Part shown: piece after piece, positions 9,592 to 21,420 of the stretch
How positions within the stretch are numbered: the first letter of the stretch is position 1
Layout: the number at the start of each line of letters is the position of its first letter
Origin: Kappaphycus alvarezii
Lineage: Eukaryota; Rhodophyta; Florideophyceae; Gigartinales; Solieriaceae
Assembly (NCBI GenBank): GCA_002205965.3
Contig: NADL03000459.1
Span: 124,001 to 188,000, forward strand
Direction of reading: 5' to 3'
DNA: 64,000 nt
Made by a program: the position numbers and the translations under genes
The notes under the pieces: model-generated
What the model was told of the DNA's origin: nothing
The model's database searches: none
The model's input: only the letters and a program-made list of their open reading frames with translations

Positions 9592-12084
9592 ATGCTCCTG
9601 GTAGGAATACCCAAGTTTTCCCTTGACCTGTTCCCAACCAACATATACTTGGCTTTGGCTTGCCTCTATTCAGTCTGTGCCAGAACAACGCCGCCCAAAG
9701 TAACATCTAACCCTCTATCGCCACCCTCCTCCCGCCCACAGGAAATCCTCTCGGTCCGAAGAAAACTCTACTTCCGCAGCATCCGACCCGCACCTCCGCC
9801 CTCTCCGCCCGTCAGTCCCCACAATGGCCAGACCTCCTCAACTCCCGTATCTGTTCGCCAATTTTCCTTCTCAAATATCACACGCAACTTCACTCTCGAC
9901 TTTCCACTCCGCGCAGAAAAGCAATGTCTCCCGCCAGCCCTCCGTCCGCAAACGAGCCCGCGTCAACTTTCTTTCCCCTCCCAACTCCCCTCAACCTTCA
10001 AAGCCTCCCAAAACTATTGCCGCTGGTGTGAACGCCGCTATAACCTCCGGTGCCTATCTAATGCTACCCGCGTAATTAAGCGGGATGTTGGTACCTTGTC
10101 GTATGCTGAAATCCTTAGGGCCGCTAACGCACTTGTTCATAGTGGCCATTGGAGTGCTGTAATTGAAGTTTTTGACCTAGCAAGAAAGTCAAAGGAGTTG
10201 TACTCCAAGTTTACGCATCGTATATACACGGCTTTGTTTTACGCACTCATGAAAATTGGAGAGAAACATCACGCAAAGAGGGGGTATCGAGAGTGGGTGG
10301 AAATCGTCGAGAAAGAGCAGGATAAGTTATTGATGTCACCGAGGTCCTACAACTTTTTATCTGTCCTCATGAGTCGTGTTGGAATGGTTGATGAGGTCAT
10401 CGATGTCAGGACAAACTGTTTAGCCAACGGATACTACATGAACTTATACTCTTCCAACTCGTTTGTGAATGCCTGCACAAAGGCGAACCGAGTTGAAGAC
10501 GCATTTGAAACACTCCGTCAAATGGCAGAGACCAATGTCTCTCCAGACGTCATCACATTTAATATGTTGATATCGTGCTGTGTGCGCACAGGCGATCTGG
10601 AGGTCGCATTAGGAATCTTACATCGTATGAGGGACTGGGGGATCTCCCCAGATGTCTATTCCTACAATTCTATTATAAATGGCTTGAGAAAGTACAACAT
10701 GCTCGATGAGGCATTCGAGCTTGTGGCCCAGATGGAGATTGCCGCTAGTGGCGATTGCAAAATCACCTTGGTCACCGATATTCCAAGGGGGAACGTGTGG
10801 ACCGTAGGTTCTTCTGACGGTAACTCTTCGCCAGAGAATGATGCCGATGCTGCAGGAAGTGAAGAAAGCTACGTTGATAGGGAAAAGATTGCATCGGTGA
10901 TTAGAATGTTAGGATCCCCAGATACTTCACCCTATGCGGAGAAACGGCCTACAGAGTGTAATCAAGAAAGCATTGAAGATGTCCCTCCGTTTGTTGCGAC
11001 GCAGCTCGGCGACTCGAATGATAACAATGGGAAAGGTGAGGAACACCCAGATCCTTGGCCCGCCGTTATCTACCCCGATCAAGTTACCTATAACACTCTA
11101 ATTTCGGGGGTAGCGGCTCATACTACCCCTGACTTTGAGTGGGCGATAGGGGTGAAGAGGCACATGCGAGCTCGTGGCATCGTGTGCAATGAGGTTACCT
11201 ACCAATCTCTTCTGGGTTGTGCAGCCCGTGCGAACCTTCTGGATGAATCGTTTCTTATATACGAGGAGATGGTTTCATACGGTCTGAAACCATCGCGTGA
11301 ATTTTTCATATCCCTGATCACACTATGCGGACGCAAAAGAAATATGGAGAGGGCCGTCCAGGTCCACCAGGACATGGCAGCGTCAGGCATTGATCCGAGT
11401 GTAATAACATACAATTCTCTTCTTACCGCTTGCCGCTGCTCTAGGAGCGCTGATGCTGGTGACAAATGTTTGAATATACTCAAAACTATGAAGGAGGGAG
11501 GCTGTCTCCCGGACGTGGTAACATACTCAACTTTGATCGACATTTTAGGTCGTCTCGGGAGGTTTGGAGATGTTAGCGGGATTCTGGATGAAATGTCTAA
11601 AAATGGGATTGAGCCCAACCTTGTCACCTACACCTCGGTGATATCTGCTTTGACCAGAGCTGGTGATTTGCGAGGAGCCTTCCGTGTGCTACAAGACATG
11701 GAGAAACATGGGATAAGGCCAAATGTGTACACATTCTCGAGCTTGATTCACGGCGCCGGTCGCTCAAACAATATTGAGATGGTGTCTCAAATCTTGGATA
11801 TGATGGAATCACGTGGAGTTACACCAAGCCAGGTAACCTTTAGCACATTATTACAAGTCGCATTACGTACAGGAAAGCGTCAATTTCTTGAGGAGGTCCT
11901 CACTACGCTGGAGAGGGATCCCCGATTACGGGGAAGCCCGCAACTGCAAAAAATTCGCCAACTAAGCCAAAATCCAGATATCTTTTCCGAGAAAATGCGA
12001 AAGAAGGCCTACGACATGATGAACCGCAACCTATGTCAATGTCTCCCAGCGCACACTGAGCGTAAGCCTGCTATCCCATCGTAA
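9592..12084 (+). CDS. P-class pentatricopeptide repeat (PPR) protein
   Basis: PPR proteins bind organelle RNA sequence-specifically and act in stability, processing or translation. The 830-aa frame contains roughly twelve 35-residue helical pairs from about residue 190 to 790. Clear examples are SPDVITFNMLISCCVRTGDL, SPDVYSYNSIINGLRK, LPDVVTYSTLIDILGRLGRF, EPNLVTYTSVISALTRAGDL and RPNVYTFSSLIHGAGRSNN. All are P-type, and no E/DYW editing domain follows. An acidic low-complexity linker (about residues 386-495) splits the array into two blocks. The N-terminal ~170 residues are Ser/Pro/Arg-rich and acid-poor, as expected of a plastid or mitochondrial transit peptide. A second open frame (9824-10075) overlaps this leader, so the exact start is uncertain. 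Confidence 0.87.
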   Translation: MLLVGIPKFSLDLFPTNIYLALACLYSVCARTTPPKVTSNPLSPPSSRPQEILSVRRKLYFRSIRPAPPPSPPVSPHNGQTSSTPVSVRQFSFSNITRNFTLDFPLRAEKQCLPPALRPQTSPRQLSFPSQLPSTFKASQNYCRWCERRYNLRCLSNATRVIKRDVGTLSYAEILRAANALVHSGHWSAVIEVFDLARKSKELYSKFTHRIYTALFYALMKIGEKHHAKRGYREWVEIVEKEQDKLLMSPRSYNFLSVLMSRVGMVDEVIDVRTNCLANGYYMNLYSSNSFVNACTKANRVEDAFETLRQMAETNVSPDVITFNMLISCCVRTGDLEVALGILHRMRDWGISPDVYSYNSIINGLRKYNMLDEAFELVAQMEIAASGDCKITLVTDIPRGNVWTVGSSDGNSSPENDADAAGSEESYVDREKIASVIRMLGSPDTSPYAEKRPTECNQESIEDVPPFVATQLGDSNDNNGKGEEHPDPWPAVIYPDQVTYNTLISGVAAHTTPDFEWAIGVKRHMRARGIVCNEVTYQSLLGCAARANLLDESFLIYEEMVSYGLKPSREFFISLITLCGRKRNMERAVQVHQDMAASGIDPSVITYNSLLTACRCSRSADAGDKCLNILKTMKEGGCLPDVVTYSTLIDILGRLGRFGDVSGILDEMSKNGIEPNLVTYTSVISALTRAGDLRGAFRVLQDMEKHGIRPNVYTFSSLIHGAGRSNNIEMVSQILDMMESRGVTPSQVTFSTLLQVALRTGKRQFLEEVLTTLERDPRLRGSPQLQKIRQLSQNPDIFSEKMRKKAYDMMNRNLCQCLPAHTERKPAIPS

Positions 12085-12483
12085 AATGCAAGCTTGCCGT
12101 GGTTTTCGGGCGGTAGCTCATTCCGGCAAATTCACATCGTACCCTTCACCGGTGTCAAAGACGCAAGAAGTTTGCGCTTACGGCCACAGCAACTTGTCCG
12201 CCCGCTTTTGTAGCAGTAACAGGCCCAACCCCAATTGAATCTCTGTACGAAACCGCAGCTATAATTCGAGAAAGTTATTACGCGTCATATGTCAAAGCGA
12301 GGTGCAGCAAGTGAAGCCTTAGTTTACACGACAGCTGGTCGGTTCACGCGAAGGCATGTTGCGAAAGCTCGTAAGGTGTGCTGCCGATGTTAGATGTCTG
12401 GAGTTCCGACGGTGAGGTTTGCTACTGTGGCACAAAACGGGTACGCACGAGAAGTGGCTTGTATGGAGGGGAATCAACTACCG

Positions 12484-13370
12484 TCAGACCTGCGGTGTGG
12501 AACGGCCGTGTGTGGGGGCGGACGACCTCAGCGCGATGGCGGGGCCTGTTGAGAATTTCCTGCTCGCGTCAGCGGCATCGCCTCTGGTACCAATGCGGTG
12601 TTGAACGCGTTGGGAGATCTCTACGACACGATTCTTCGCGGCCACAGCACGGTTCTTGGCAGCTACAGCTGCATCCTTCACATTCTCCGCTCGTTGTCGA
12701 ATATTTTCGGCATGATCGTTAGCCTTGGATCGGACATCTTGTGCTTGTTTGCGAACTTGCCTCGCTGTGGTGCGAACGCGGTTGGCACTTTCTTTGGCAG
12801 ATTGGCGTACATCCTCAGCCTGGGAGCGTACTTGTTCAACGCGGGTGGCAACGAGATCAGAGGCGCGGCGGGCACGTAGACGAGCGTCCGCAGCGATTTG
12901 GGCAGCTGTGACGTGGCGGTTGGAGGACATTCGTCAGAGGGGTATTGTTCAACAAGTGCGTTGTAGCAAGAGTATTTGGAACGTACCATTTTTGGCGCGA
13001 CCCTCCCAGCGCATGGCTATAACGAGCCCTGCACGGAAAATACGGCGGATGAAAGATCGGGGGAAGGAGTGATATCCCTCATGGATGAGACGGGGACGAC
13101 GGCTACATGTGACAGGAGGTACGATAAGTAAGAAAAGCTGCCCTCTGAATGAGTATGGCGAAGAGAGGGTGAATGGATTACTTACATTCTTTGGCGGATG
13201 ACGCGTTCGCCTTTGAGGATAATACGATAGCTGTTTTTGAAGCCGCATACGGCGATCATGGTGGCGGCGGCAAGCTCAGAAAATACCTGGTGACGGGTGG
13301 CGTGGGGGTTAGGGGTGCGCCAGTTCTTGACGGGATCTGTGTTTGGGCAGGTGAGGAGCTGACTTACCAT
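12484..13370 (-). CDS. Four-exon gene for an Ala/Arg-rich long-helix protein, function unknown
   Basis: On the minus strand I infer four exons: 13370-13368 (only the ATG), 13286-13186, 13102-12987 and 12905-12484. The three introns of 81, 83 and 81 nt have GT-AG borders (GTAAGT, GTAAGT and GTACGT donors), and all phases match. The 213-aa product starts with a short mixed region (AAATMIAVCGFKNSYRIILK, then an Arg-rich stretch). It continues as a long heptad-like helix rich in Ala, Arg, Glu, Gln and Val (RVEQVRSQAEDVRQSAKESA, RQVRKQAQDVRSKANDHAEN). The helix looks like LEA, apolipoprotein or other amphipathic coiled proteins, but this is composition, not homology. A Ser/Pro/Thr tail follows. 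It lies tail to tail with the PPR gene (about 400 bp apart). Confidence 0.65.
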
Positions 13371-13430
13371 CTTGGGGCTGGCGGTGGCAGGAAAATGGAT
13401 GATGGTCAGAGCAAAAACAGGGCCAATTGA

Positions 13431-16400
13431 GGGCGTGAAGCTGATGGAATAGAGTGGTGACGAGACTGGGTGCTGTGCGATGAGGGAGATGCTTGTTGGA
13501 TCTACGGAGTTAGATAGCGTGTCGGAGAGAGCATGGGAGCGATCAGATAGTCAGCTTAGAATGGGACTTCAGCTTCGAATTGTCTTTATCACGGAATCAG
13601 CTGGTGGCACAGTAATTGGGCGGAATCGCCCACGGCGTCGTAGATGGTTGGCTCAGTTGGAACATGGATTTAGGAAACTCCGCCACCCTGTGATTTCATT
13701 GGGTAATGTGGTACAGTAATAGGTTCATGGAACAAGTGGTACTGTGCAGTCGTGAATTTGATAAGAATTTGCCAGCAGTGTTTAAGGTATCGGCACTGTC
13801 ACCCGCATTCCAGTTCCAGGCAATACAGTACTGTACTGTACACTATGGCATAAGCAGTACAAGATGCCGGCTCCTCACTGGGGCAAGCGCCCTATGAGTG
13901 CTGGTTCTTGTTAGACACTGGAAGGGGCTCTGGTTTTTTTCGCACCTCTATTTGAAGGCTTCTAGTTTTGCTTTGTTTCTTTTTCTTTTCTTTTTTTCTT
14001 TTCGGCTGAATAAAATACTCCAGTTACGTCCCTTATCGGTAAGAAAGAAAATTCTCCCACAATGCTTGTTACTGCGCCGGTGGGTCTCTAAGTCGGTCTC
14101 CTAGCGAAAGTGACATCGCACTGGGTACACCGAGGGGGATCCTTGCTCTCCTTTAGCTTCTGTTCTCCCTACTGCTGCTTCCCACCAGCCTCGCGGACAG
14201 TCTGTTGCCTGGAAGTGACAAACTCGATGTCGCAGAAGCGATGACGGATTCTGGGCTTTGTTTTTTTTCTTGTTCCTCTCCTTTCTATCCCGAATCGTTG
14301 CAACCTTGAAGTTTGTAGTACAGAAGATGTCAATGCGGGCCAGGGCCTAGGAAGAAGTAGCCGTAGAAGAATACTAAAATGCGTTTGCACGGTGAGAAGG
14401 ACAAAAGGAAGGCCGTGGAGAACGGGGGCTTCTCTGACTGGCTAGAAGCTTATGAAGAAGATCCAGCGCGGGGAGAGGCCTGTTCGGATTCTTCAGACCC
14501 TTTTTCGGCTTGGTAGTTAATGGAGAGGTGCCTTGGGTAGGCCGTGATGATAGATCTCTTCTCTTTGGTGGAGTTTTTGACAAGTCCTTCTCTTTTCTCC
14601 CGCTGACGTAGCTCTCTGTACCTTCAATGATCCTCCCATGTCCATAGTGGCCTCCTTATTTCTCAAACTATTCCTGTTGAGTACCAGGAAGGTGTAAAAT
14701 TTAGCAGTTGCTGAGGTTATTCCCCACATGAACTGCGGCCTATGCACGGAAAGTCCGCAGAGACAGAAGATACCCGCAGTGTAATTAGTGGTGCCCCGTT
14801 GATCTTCGTTATGCATACTATGAGTTCAGGGAGACAAGTAACACCACTCTGTTGAGGAAAATAGACAAGAAAATGAAAAAATGCAGTGGTAGTAGTGTTT
14901 TTCCGCTGTTTTTATGTGTTGTAGTGTGGGTGCTGTGGTGTGAAGGGAGTTTGGGTGTTGCCTGCCTCCTTTGGTCTAGACTGAATCCTCTCTCACCCCT
15001 TTTTATATCGAAAACTCAGAAGTTTCAAAATGCGCCAAGTAGTACTGAAAGTTTAGACTAAAGATACAAAGTAGCCTCTACAATACTTTAGAGCGCGGTT
15101 TTTGTGCTTGTCGTACTTTTTTTGTAATGTATTGTTTACCATATGTGGCCCAGATCCATGCAAATAACTATACATAGCTCGCGTGATTCAAATATTTAAT
15201 CCATGTACAATACTGTGCATGGCTTTCAAGTGCCAAATTTTTGGCCGAATATTTTACGCACTTTTGGCGGTACAGCAGTCCCCTACCTTGACCCCTAAGG
15301 CTAAACAAATCTCAGACAGCGCTACGGAGCTACCCGCACAAACATGGCCTGTGGAAGCAGTCTTGTACAGTAAATTTGTGTTTATTCGAACAACGTACTT
15401 ATTACTGTGCAATCACGTAATCCAGTATAAGCAATATTCGTCAACACAGAATCTAAACAAAAGATGGCCGTAAGTATAAAACAAACTAGGACCTTTAATC
15501 AATGACTTACACAGGCCAGCTTAACAGACTCACTGTGGCGTAGTCTGAACTGATGCCTATTCTAGCAAACGGGGCGGAATAAAATTCCCCTTATGAACTC
15601 ATCGGTAAGCGGAGGAATGAATGGATTGAAAAACTCCCATTGTAATTTTTTACATAAAGCGACGACAACAGCGACTTATCCTCACAGTGAGCGAGCGATC
15701 TTGAGTAAATACAGAAGGACAAGAATAGCTAGTAAATTGCGCATATTATGATAAAGACAGCAATAGTTGAGTGCTGCAGGGCAGATTGATCATTTCTGAC
15801 CCGGATCGAGGAGGGCGGCCCTCTGTACATACATTTCCCATATCGACCCAACATTCAGTGAGAACAAGGCATGATTATTGATGTGGTGAGAAACTGTGGA
15901 CAGCATTGCAGGGCACGCGTCCACAAATTTGGTTCTCCAAATTACTGTTTGACTACAGTACGGGCCATAAAACAGAGGGAAACCGGCGATTTCTCCAATG
16001 TAGTGGTCACTTTTTTTATCAAAATACTTTATTATATTACTGTTTTAAGTGGTTTCAAAATTTGCTGGAGTCTAAATAAACCTTGGTCGTGGGGTGTTTG
16101 AGCCTCGACCACCCCGACCCGACAGGCAACAACAATTCAATCAGCGATTACCTGGTGTGTGCCTAAAACCCCACACCCTTTATATCAAAAAACGTTTGTG
16201 TTTGTGTGTGCTGCAAGTTCTTCCAATCCGACAGGAGGACAAAATCTCTATTAGATTTGCCTTACTTTCCGATTGTACGCGGGGTATAATATTCTGTTTT
16301 ACTGTGACCCCTCGGGATAACGCCCAGTGCAGATAAACAAAAGACATCCACGGATCAAATCCCGTGGATCAATCTCAGTCAAAGACGTCATCTACCAAGA

Positions 16401-17270
16401 AAATAAAGGGGTGTCAAAGATCTGTCCGGCATCTACAGGGACGTGAGTTCCATACTCCAAGAATTTCGTAACCGCAAGTGCCGCGGCTCGAGCATCAACC
16501 CTAGCTGAGAATACCGTATCGTAGGCCGACCGAAAGGAAGAACCAAAGTGAAATTCGGAAACCGAGGACAGACATCGGTGATTGGGATCTAGAAGCTGAG
16601 TCTGCATACAAAAACCTGAGCTGTACCAACAGCGCGTCTTGTTTCACTCTGGGGTAGACATTTAATTAATCAAGGAGAGCTGTTGCATTAAAAAAATTAA
16701 AGTTTCACAGAAAGTGAACCCACCCGAGTCTTTCTATTTACCAGACTCTAAAATAATCAAAACAAAGCGGAGGGGTGACGTTCAAACCAAAATGCCCGGA
16801 CTGTACACAAAGAAGTTTCCCAAGCGAGGACCGGCGATCCGAAAGACTTCGCTAGGTCTTTTTGCCTCGGTTTCTGAGCCCATCAATGCCTGATAGCTGA
16901 TCTATGTGGAAGAAGTATTCGAGTAAACTATCCATAGAGGAAAAAAAGGTGGCAGGAGGGGAGAATCCTCAAAAAACTGTAAATACAATATAAATAATTT
17001 ATAAAACGCTGAGTAGGGCCATTTTACTAAGGTAGACGGGGCTGTAGGCGAACGGGAAGGGATCAAAGTAGCCGTGTCTGATCACATGCAGCTATTGTAG
17101 GGGATGTCAGGAAGGAATGCAAGGGCAGTGAGCACGCAAGTCCTCGGGCCGGCTTGTTCCGCCTCCGGTGTTATTGGGCGATTTGCTGGTGCTCGCCATA
17201 AAAAAACTGCCACTTGAAAGTATAAGACACGCTCTAACTCTTCTCAGGCTGGTTCAGCAAGAGGAACGGG
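13431..17270. other. Long stretch without a supported gene
   Basis: Only short open frames occur, none with a recognisable domain or paired evidence. GTAC-type motifs cluster at 13,705-13,865. T-rich tracts occur near 13,970-14,010. A 34-codon frame at 16,793 starting MPGLYTKKFPKRG is basic at its start but cannot be supported as a gene. Some of this is probably old transposon DNA that has lost recognisable coding sequence. Confidence 0.4.
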
Positions 17271-17280
17271 CAAGGGTTCA

Positions 17281-18076
17281 TTGACACGACGAATCTTGGG
17301 CGACTGCTCCAAACCCCCAAACCCGACCGCTTACAGCGACGCCGTCGTTCGCCATCGCATCCAGTGCTTAGCGTTCCGCCGCAGCCCCGCTGCGGCCGTT
17401 CCATTTGCCCATCCTACGGCAGCAACTACGGTGCACAAAACACACTGGGCAGATCATGCTCCGCCGTCACCTTGGACTGCCAGTGTACGATGAATCGATG
17501 CACCTCAAGTGCCACAACTGTGACCACCCCTTGGAAGCCCTCAGGTATCACGCTGAAGACCTCTACTGCACTGGTTTTGGCAGTCTTCACCGCCATGACT
17601 CTTTTGTTATTCTTTCACGACACACGTTACCCGCGCCGCGGGTACAGATATTCAGCACGAGGTTCTGCTCCTCGTCCACGGCACTAAGATCCTGCCCGCC
17701 GATATACTCGTAGAACCCCTCCCTAACCCCTAAAGGCACAACGTCGCGCCTCATTACGTGTTACATCACTGTCGTCTAGCCGTTCGAGGTCGCAGTTCGC
17801 ACCAAAGCGACCCAGGTTGCCGGTGGCGCTGCTGAAGTGGCGGCCCGAGACAAGGTTAGAACCCTGGATCGCAACCTCGCCCGACACTTCCTAGCTCCCC
17901 CAACTGACCCACTTTCTGCGCCATACACGCAGGATTTCACGTTTCATCTTCTGGCATTTGATTCTCTGGGTGCCCCTTCCCCTGGTACTTTTGCATTTAT
18001 TGAGCAGTTAGTTCCGCGGATCGCTTCCAAGTGTCACTCAACACCTTGGTTTATCCGGCACCATACCTACCAGTGA
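17281..18076 (+). mobile_element. LINE (non-LTR retrotransposon) 3' fragment
   Basis: Several plus-strand frames match the region after the reverse transcriptase in algal and protist LINEs. They show an LRRHLGLPVYDE block, a zinc-like CHNCDHPLEALRYHAEDLYC (17,495-17,560), an RH-containing helix, then PADILVEP near 17,698. Next comes AARDKVRTLDRN, then an aromatic FHLLAFDSLGAPSPGTFAFI segment (about 17,940-18,000). The frame changes repeatedly, so the piece is decayed. The RT domain itself is absent, as expected of a 5'-truncated insertion. Related fragments lie at 37.7, 38.4 and 39.4 kb. Confidence 0.6.
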
Positions 18077-18213
18077 CGGAGTTGCACCCTCTGGTCATCC
18101 ATCGCTCAAGCTATCCTGTCCCGAGCCCCGATGCGCGTGGACGACGAGGTACATCCGGTTAGATCTTAGCCGAATATTTGGTAGCAGGGTTTGGAGATAC
18201 GTATCACTAAGCC

Positions 18214-20760
18214 GATACATAAACAAATATGTACATGAACAAGTACATGGCACATGTACAGTACTTTTTCCTACAAAATTTTCGTTGTGGTACTGTAATT
18301 GTATCGCAGTACATTAAAATTGACTTTTTAAATGCCCAGGCTTGTACCGTCAAATTTGACACAGATTTACCAGCCAACTGAAAAAAGACAAATGTACCAA
18401 TGAACCAGCCACAATTGATTACTCCTCGTTCTTGATATTTACAGTTAACACAAAGAGCTGTTGTGGTCGCTTTCACCACTGGTATCATAGCTGCCGACGC
18501 ATCCAGAACACGAAGGTTCCTTCCAACCCAAATACGCACTCCCAACACAAACAACAACACGAAAAAATGTCAAACGAAACTGCAGACTGTGAATCAACAA
18601 GGCACGACAATACGCAACCTGCCCAAGACAATGAACTACAAGCGCCGAGTCAACACAAGATATCACCGGATATTTTGGACTTTGCCCAAAGCACATAGAA
18701 GTCAAACTTACTTAAAGGGAAAAGCAATTTTGTGGAGGCTCTACAAGCCGCTAGGAAATGCAAATTAAGCGTCTATTGTATGTTCACCCAACACTACCGC
18801 TGCCACATTCATTAACAGAAGATATCGAAAGGGGCTTTTAACTTTTGAGTCCAACGCAAGAACCAATTCATTCCTTCGATACTTGAAAGATCGTGATTTA
18901 GAATTGATGCAGCAGTTTGAGATGGAAAATTCCAAGCTTGAACAATCCCCTGCCAAAAAGCAGAAAACTTTGCAGAAAGTGTTAATGGCACATCATAAGT
19001 ATGACCCAAGATCCATTAAAACAAAAGAAATCAAAAGAACCTCTTGCATATGGTAAAAGAGCAGGTCTTCCCTTTTCTTTCTTCGTTGGGCATCGAGATT
19101 CCTTTCGGTTCGTCCACAACATTAATCCAAGGGTTTCCATTCCGAACTAGAGAATGTTCACGTATGAACTTATTCCATCGTTCACGAGAGATGTTGAAGA
19201 AAACAATGTTAAGCCCAAGCTTCCTTCAGTGGATTTAGTTTCAATATCAGTCGATCTTTGAATGGGCAGAGATTGCCAGGATATTTTCGACCTTATTGCG
19301 CGTGGAGTCAGTAAAAGATATGAGCAAGTGGAAGTTCATCTTTCTTTAATTGAATGCGACAACACGAGTGGTCACGAGCTAAGTGTCGTTTTTTCGATCA
19401 ACTGGAAAAATATGACCTAAAGACCGAAGGTGTATCATACGTCAAGGATAGTGGTTCAAATCTCAGAAGATGCACAAAGGCATTACGTTCTAAATCATCA
19501 TTTGAAGTCTTCGGCATCATTGGTTGTTTTCATGCTACCTGTTTCGCACACGTTGTTTCCAGTGTCTGAAATGTGTAAATGTCTAGAGAAATAACCACTT
19601 GTTTCCTTCTTATATCATTAACTTCAATTAGGAAATCTCTTCATAATTGCATCACCTGGACAAAGAAATCAGCAAAAGGAAGAAAGGCTCGGGATGAGGA
19701 AAATCAGAGAGACTTATGCCTACTCCTGTCAAGACCAGGTTTGTGAGCGTATTCGTAAATATGAGAATTATGTTGAGGTACAACGATGTTGTGGCAAGAT
19801 GCTTTGGATCTCAACAGGACCGCAATTTGATAAAACAGGTCCAGGCAGAAGAAAATTGGGAGGTTGTCCAATGGATCGTCGAGTTGTTGGAGCCACTTGC
19901 AATTCTGACATGGAAAATTCAAACAAAGTGTTGGCCATTTAGTAATGCTATGAACGAATTAGTTTCTGTGTACACAGAACTTCAGATGAGCTGCCAAACT
20001 ATCCACCCAGTTGCAGGTGATGATTTTGATGCACAACTCAAAATGTAGTCCAAAATGTCATCTGTAGTTTCCCAGACATTTCATGAAGTGCTTCATCCTT
20101 TCCATAAAGTTCTGAAATCGGACGGAATGTATGCTAATCATTATATGGCTGTCGTCTTTGACCCTCTTTTGAAAGATATGAAGTCGACATTAATGACTTT
20201 GTACAGTGATCCGACCAAAGCGAGTGCCATTGCCAAGAAATATGACGAAGAGGCTATCGTTCCGCTGTTGTTAAACTCAAAGAAGAAGTCTGAACGTTTG
20301 AATCAAACGGTATCTCCGGTTTCAGAAATGGAAGCTCAATCCGAAGACGTCGACAAAGCTGAGTATTGTTTTTTCAATATGGAATCAGAAGCAGAAAACA
20401 ATAACATTTTCGACTTAATCCGAGCTGAACCTCGGGTTTATAAGATGAAGATAAGAAAGTCCAGTGGATACAGGCGCGAGATTCTTTGTTTCCTTCAGCT
20501 GCAAAGTTACCAAGGAGAACGCATCTCTCCCAGCTGGAGCGCGGAAATATTTGTTGTACAAGGAAGAAGGCCTCAGTACTTCAGCGATTTCAAAGAAGGT
20601 GGGGAGAAGTAGAAATACCTTGTAAAGATTTTTGGATAGCCCGCAAAGTTATGGAGAAGCCTAAAGATGCGGTAGGCCACGCCAAATTTCATAGAAAGAA
20701 GAGAGAAGGATGGTTCAGGCAGCGGGGAGCGGAGAAAAAACATCAAAGAAAATAAAGGAT
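18214..20760 (+). mobile_element. hAT-family DNA transposon, degenerate (copy 1)
   Basis: The left side opens with a GTAC-rich subterminal region (ATGAACAAGTACATGG near 18,234) that also begins copy 2. The coding remains run plus-strand: a pre-catalytic part near 19,040-19,270, DCQDIFDLIARG, DNTSG, then DSGSNLRRCTKALRSK and CFHATCFAHVVS (19,449-19,569). WEVVQWIVELLEPLAIL (19,860-19,910) and a C-terminal block (20,055-20,612) with YMAVVFDPLLKDMKS follow. This order is typical of hAT transposases. Multiple frame breaks are present. Copy 2 matches block by block. Confidence 0.7.
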
Positions 20761-20859
20761 GAGCTCAGTTTGGACCTATAGGTGCCCAGGACCCCCCATT
20801 ATCTAAGAAGCAATTCTAATATTCGTTTTAAAAAAATGCAGAGCTCCCCACATCTTACT

Positions 20860-21420
20860 GATGCTTAAAAAATTGTTCGACTGAAGTAGAATCAAGATTG
20901 CGTCAAATGGGACTTGAAAAAATGGTCCACTGTTATCTTTTCTGATGAAAAAATGTTCTCTTTGGATGGGGTAGATGGTATACACAGCTAAGAGCATGAT
21001 CTGAAGTCTGATTATGAGCTCCTAACTAGTCGCCAGCAGGGCTAGGCTGGTATTAATGTTTGGGTTGAAGGGATTTTTCTGGTGATTTTATACGGGATTT
21101 GTATGTTTTAACAGGATAGCAGATTTCAGATATTTATGTTGAGGTAATAAAAGAGGCATTAGTACCGAATGCGGGCGAATGTGTCCCAAATACGTGGATT
21201 TTTCTGCAAGACTTGCTCCGACTCATGTGAGCATGAAATCAATAGACTGATTTACGGCAGAAGGAATACGACTAATGAAGTAGTCAGCTCGCTTGCCTGA
21301 TCAAAAACCAATCGAGAACCATTATAGTGCGCTAGAGAGGAGTTTTAATGCCAGTTAGGGGCATATTTCTTCTATTAATGATCTTTAGGACTGTGCTTTG
21401 AGTAATTGGAAGGAACTACA
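20860..21420 (+). mobile_element. Tc1/mariner transposase remnant
   Basis: The plus strand reads WSTVIFSDEKMFSLDGVDG (about 20,924-20,980), a SRQQG-AGINVWVEGI block (about 21,030-21,075) and DQKPIENHYSALERS (about 21,300-21,345). These correspond to the catalytic-core DEK.F, GG..VWG and SPDLNPIENLW blocks of Tc1/mariner transposases, in correct order and spacing. Several stops and frame changes interrupt it. Inverted repeats were not found. Confidence 0.65.

Noticed and set aside
12949-13248. 99-codon minus-strand frame as a gene by itself
   Set aside because: It reads through introns of the four-exon gene. Only part of it (exon 3) is coding.
16392-16607. 71-codon minus-strand frame (MQTQLLDPNHRC...)
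   Set aside because: Composition is protein-like, but no motif, second copy or gene context supports it.
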